Assembly (NCBI RefSeq): GCF_020042345.1
Contig: NZ_CP083387.1
Coordinates: 4,216,001-4,280,000 of the forward strand
Source of the DNA: Arachidicoccus terrestris
Lineage (GTDB): Bacteria; Bacteroidota; Bacteroidia; Chitinophagales; Chitinophagaceae
Direction of reading: 5' to 3'
DNA length: 64,000 nt
Of this stretch, positions 63,430 through 64,000 are shown piece after piece. Position 1 is the stretch's first letter. Every line of letters begins with the position of its first letter. The notes below the pieces were generated by a model. It saw only the letters and a program-made list of their open reading frames with translations. It did not search any database and was not told the origin of the DNA. The translations under genes were made by a program, and so were the position numbers.

Positions 63430-64000
63430 TAAATATGCCTATGAAAGGCAGCGTGTCTATTGTTGTATTAAAATAGGCGGGATTAGGCAATGGAATCTGT
63501 ATTATCTGTACAATGTGAATAGTAATATGGCTTTACCTACTAATACGCTTCCCGGCATTCTCAGGGAGCCGGTTACCTTTCCAGCCTAGAAAGTAACCCC
63601 TACAGGTGGAATGATGAATACTATTTCAAGCCGCAGCAGCATTATCTGGATCTGTTCTCAGAACAATTCAAAACGCCCGTAAATATCGTTCCGTATTGAA
63701 TAAATAACAATAATTATCAGACTGCGTTCTAACCATGCTGAAATCGGCAAATAAATAAGTTGTTTTTTAAAGTCGGAAAACTAATTAAGGGAGAATGCTA
63801 TACCGGAAACCAGTAGCGAGGCCTACACACTGCGCCTTTTTGCTCGGTAACATCGTTTCTGATGCTGCCGTGGTGTTTGTTTTATTCCTTTTTCTTGGTG
63901 GTAATTTTTCAAATCAATGGGGTGTTTCTTCCCCGAATGTGAATCTTTCTGCGCTCAGTTACTAGTGAAAATAGAGGCGGTTTTGCAAATGTATTGTCGA
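63430..64000 (+). pseudogene. Degenerate coding sequence at the right edge (gene remnant)
   Basis: Several frames carry protein-like stretches broken by stops: one frame (DKYAYERQRVYCCIKIGGIRQ, then WNLYYLYNVNSNMALPTNTLPG) ends at a TAG near 63587. Another (GYLSSLESNPYRWNDEYYFK, then PQQHYLDLFSEQFKTP) runs to a TGA near 63700. The composition recalls SusD/TonB-linked surface proteins, but the family is not secure. Beyond 63710 nothing is recognised. Confidence 0.35.

Overview
The window looks like a chromosomal segment of a Bacteroidota bacterium, most likely family Chitinophagaceae (genus not determined). The pointers are: Bacteroidota-type promoters (a TAnnTTTG -7 box upstream of many genes and few Shine-Dalgarno sequences), a serine palmitoyltransferase, a TonB-dependent receptor paired with a DUF4249 lipoprotein, a type IX secretion C-terminal signal, DUF4199, DUF3127 and DUF5686 proteins, a GlmS-independent NagB-LmbE fusion, and a long-form IspH. 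No rRNA, integrase, transposase or CRISPR array was seen. One tRNA (Pro, CGG) is present.

Left part (1-3915): a truncated O-methyltransferase, a sodium:solute symporter, an ElaA-like acetyltransferase and ispH. The most coherent region follows (4441-21820) and reads as a sphingolipid plus inositol-lipid locus. It holds serine palmitoyltransferase, a GNAT-fold candidate bacterial ceramide synthase and an SDR candidate ketosphinganine/ceramide reductase in one tight operon. Next come myo-inositol-3-phosphate synthase behind a promoter with tandem dyads, a DUF5686 outer-membrane protein, a DUF4833-like secreted protein, and a fatty-acid (ceramide) hydroxylase. A TolC/HlyD/ABC-2 permease export operon follows, and then, on the minus strand, a five-gene operon: MobA-like NTP transferase, ATP-grasp enzyme, CDP-alcohol phosphatidyltransferase, HAD phosphatase, GtrA-like membrane protein. 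My reading is that the first arm makes 2-hydroxylated ceramide and the second makes and attaches an inositol-phosphate headgroup. The ATP-grasp member is the least explained piece.

Middle part (21959-55222) is mostly housekeeping: two ABC-F proteins, acetate transporter, Tag glycosylase, NagB-LmbE fusion, cytochrome bd oxidase (cydAB), an aspartate-type aminotransferase, a three-gene operon (degenerate dihydroorotase, DUF4199, GT2), cysteine desulfurase, phosphoglucosamine mutase, CbpA/CbpM, a formylglycine-generating-enzyme lipoprotein, TonB receptor/DUF4249, two ABC transporter proteins, proline dehydrogenase, DUF3127, purine nucleoside phosphorylase, BON-domain proteins and a ferredoxin. 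Between 30435 and 30814 there is a complete small transcription unit (promoter, short frame, terminator) whose frame is interrupted by one extra A in an A6 run.

Right part: the ferredoxin and an acyl-CoA reductase (LuxC-like) diverge from one 18-bp palindrome that contains both -7 boxes. After tRNA-Pro (56287-56360) the content turns accessory: DUF417 membrane protein, a haloalkane dehalogenase closely resembling LinB, a Crp-like regulator, an alpha/beta-hydrolase lipoprotein, a GATase1-AraC regulator, a small membrane protein, a RibD-type reductase, a DUF1772 protein and decayed coding sequence at the right edge.
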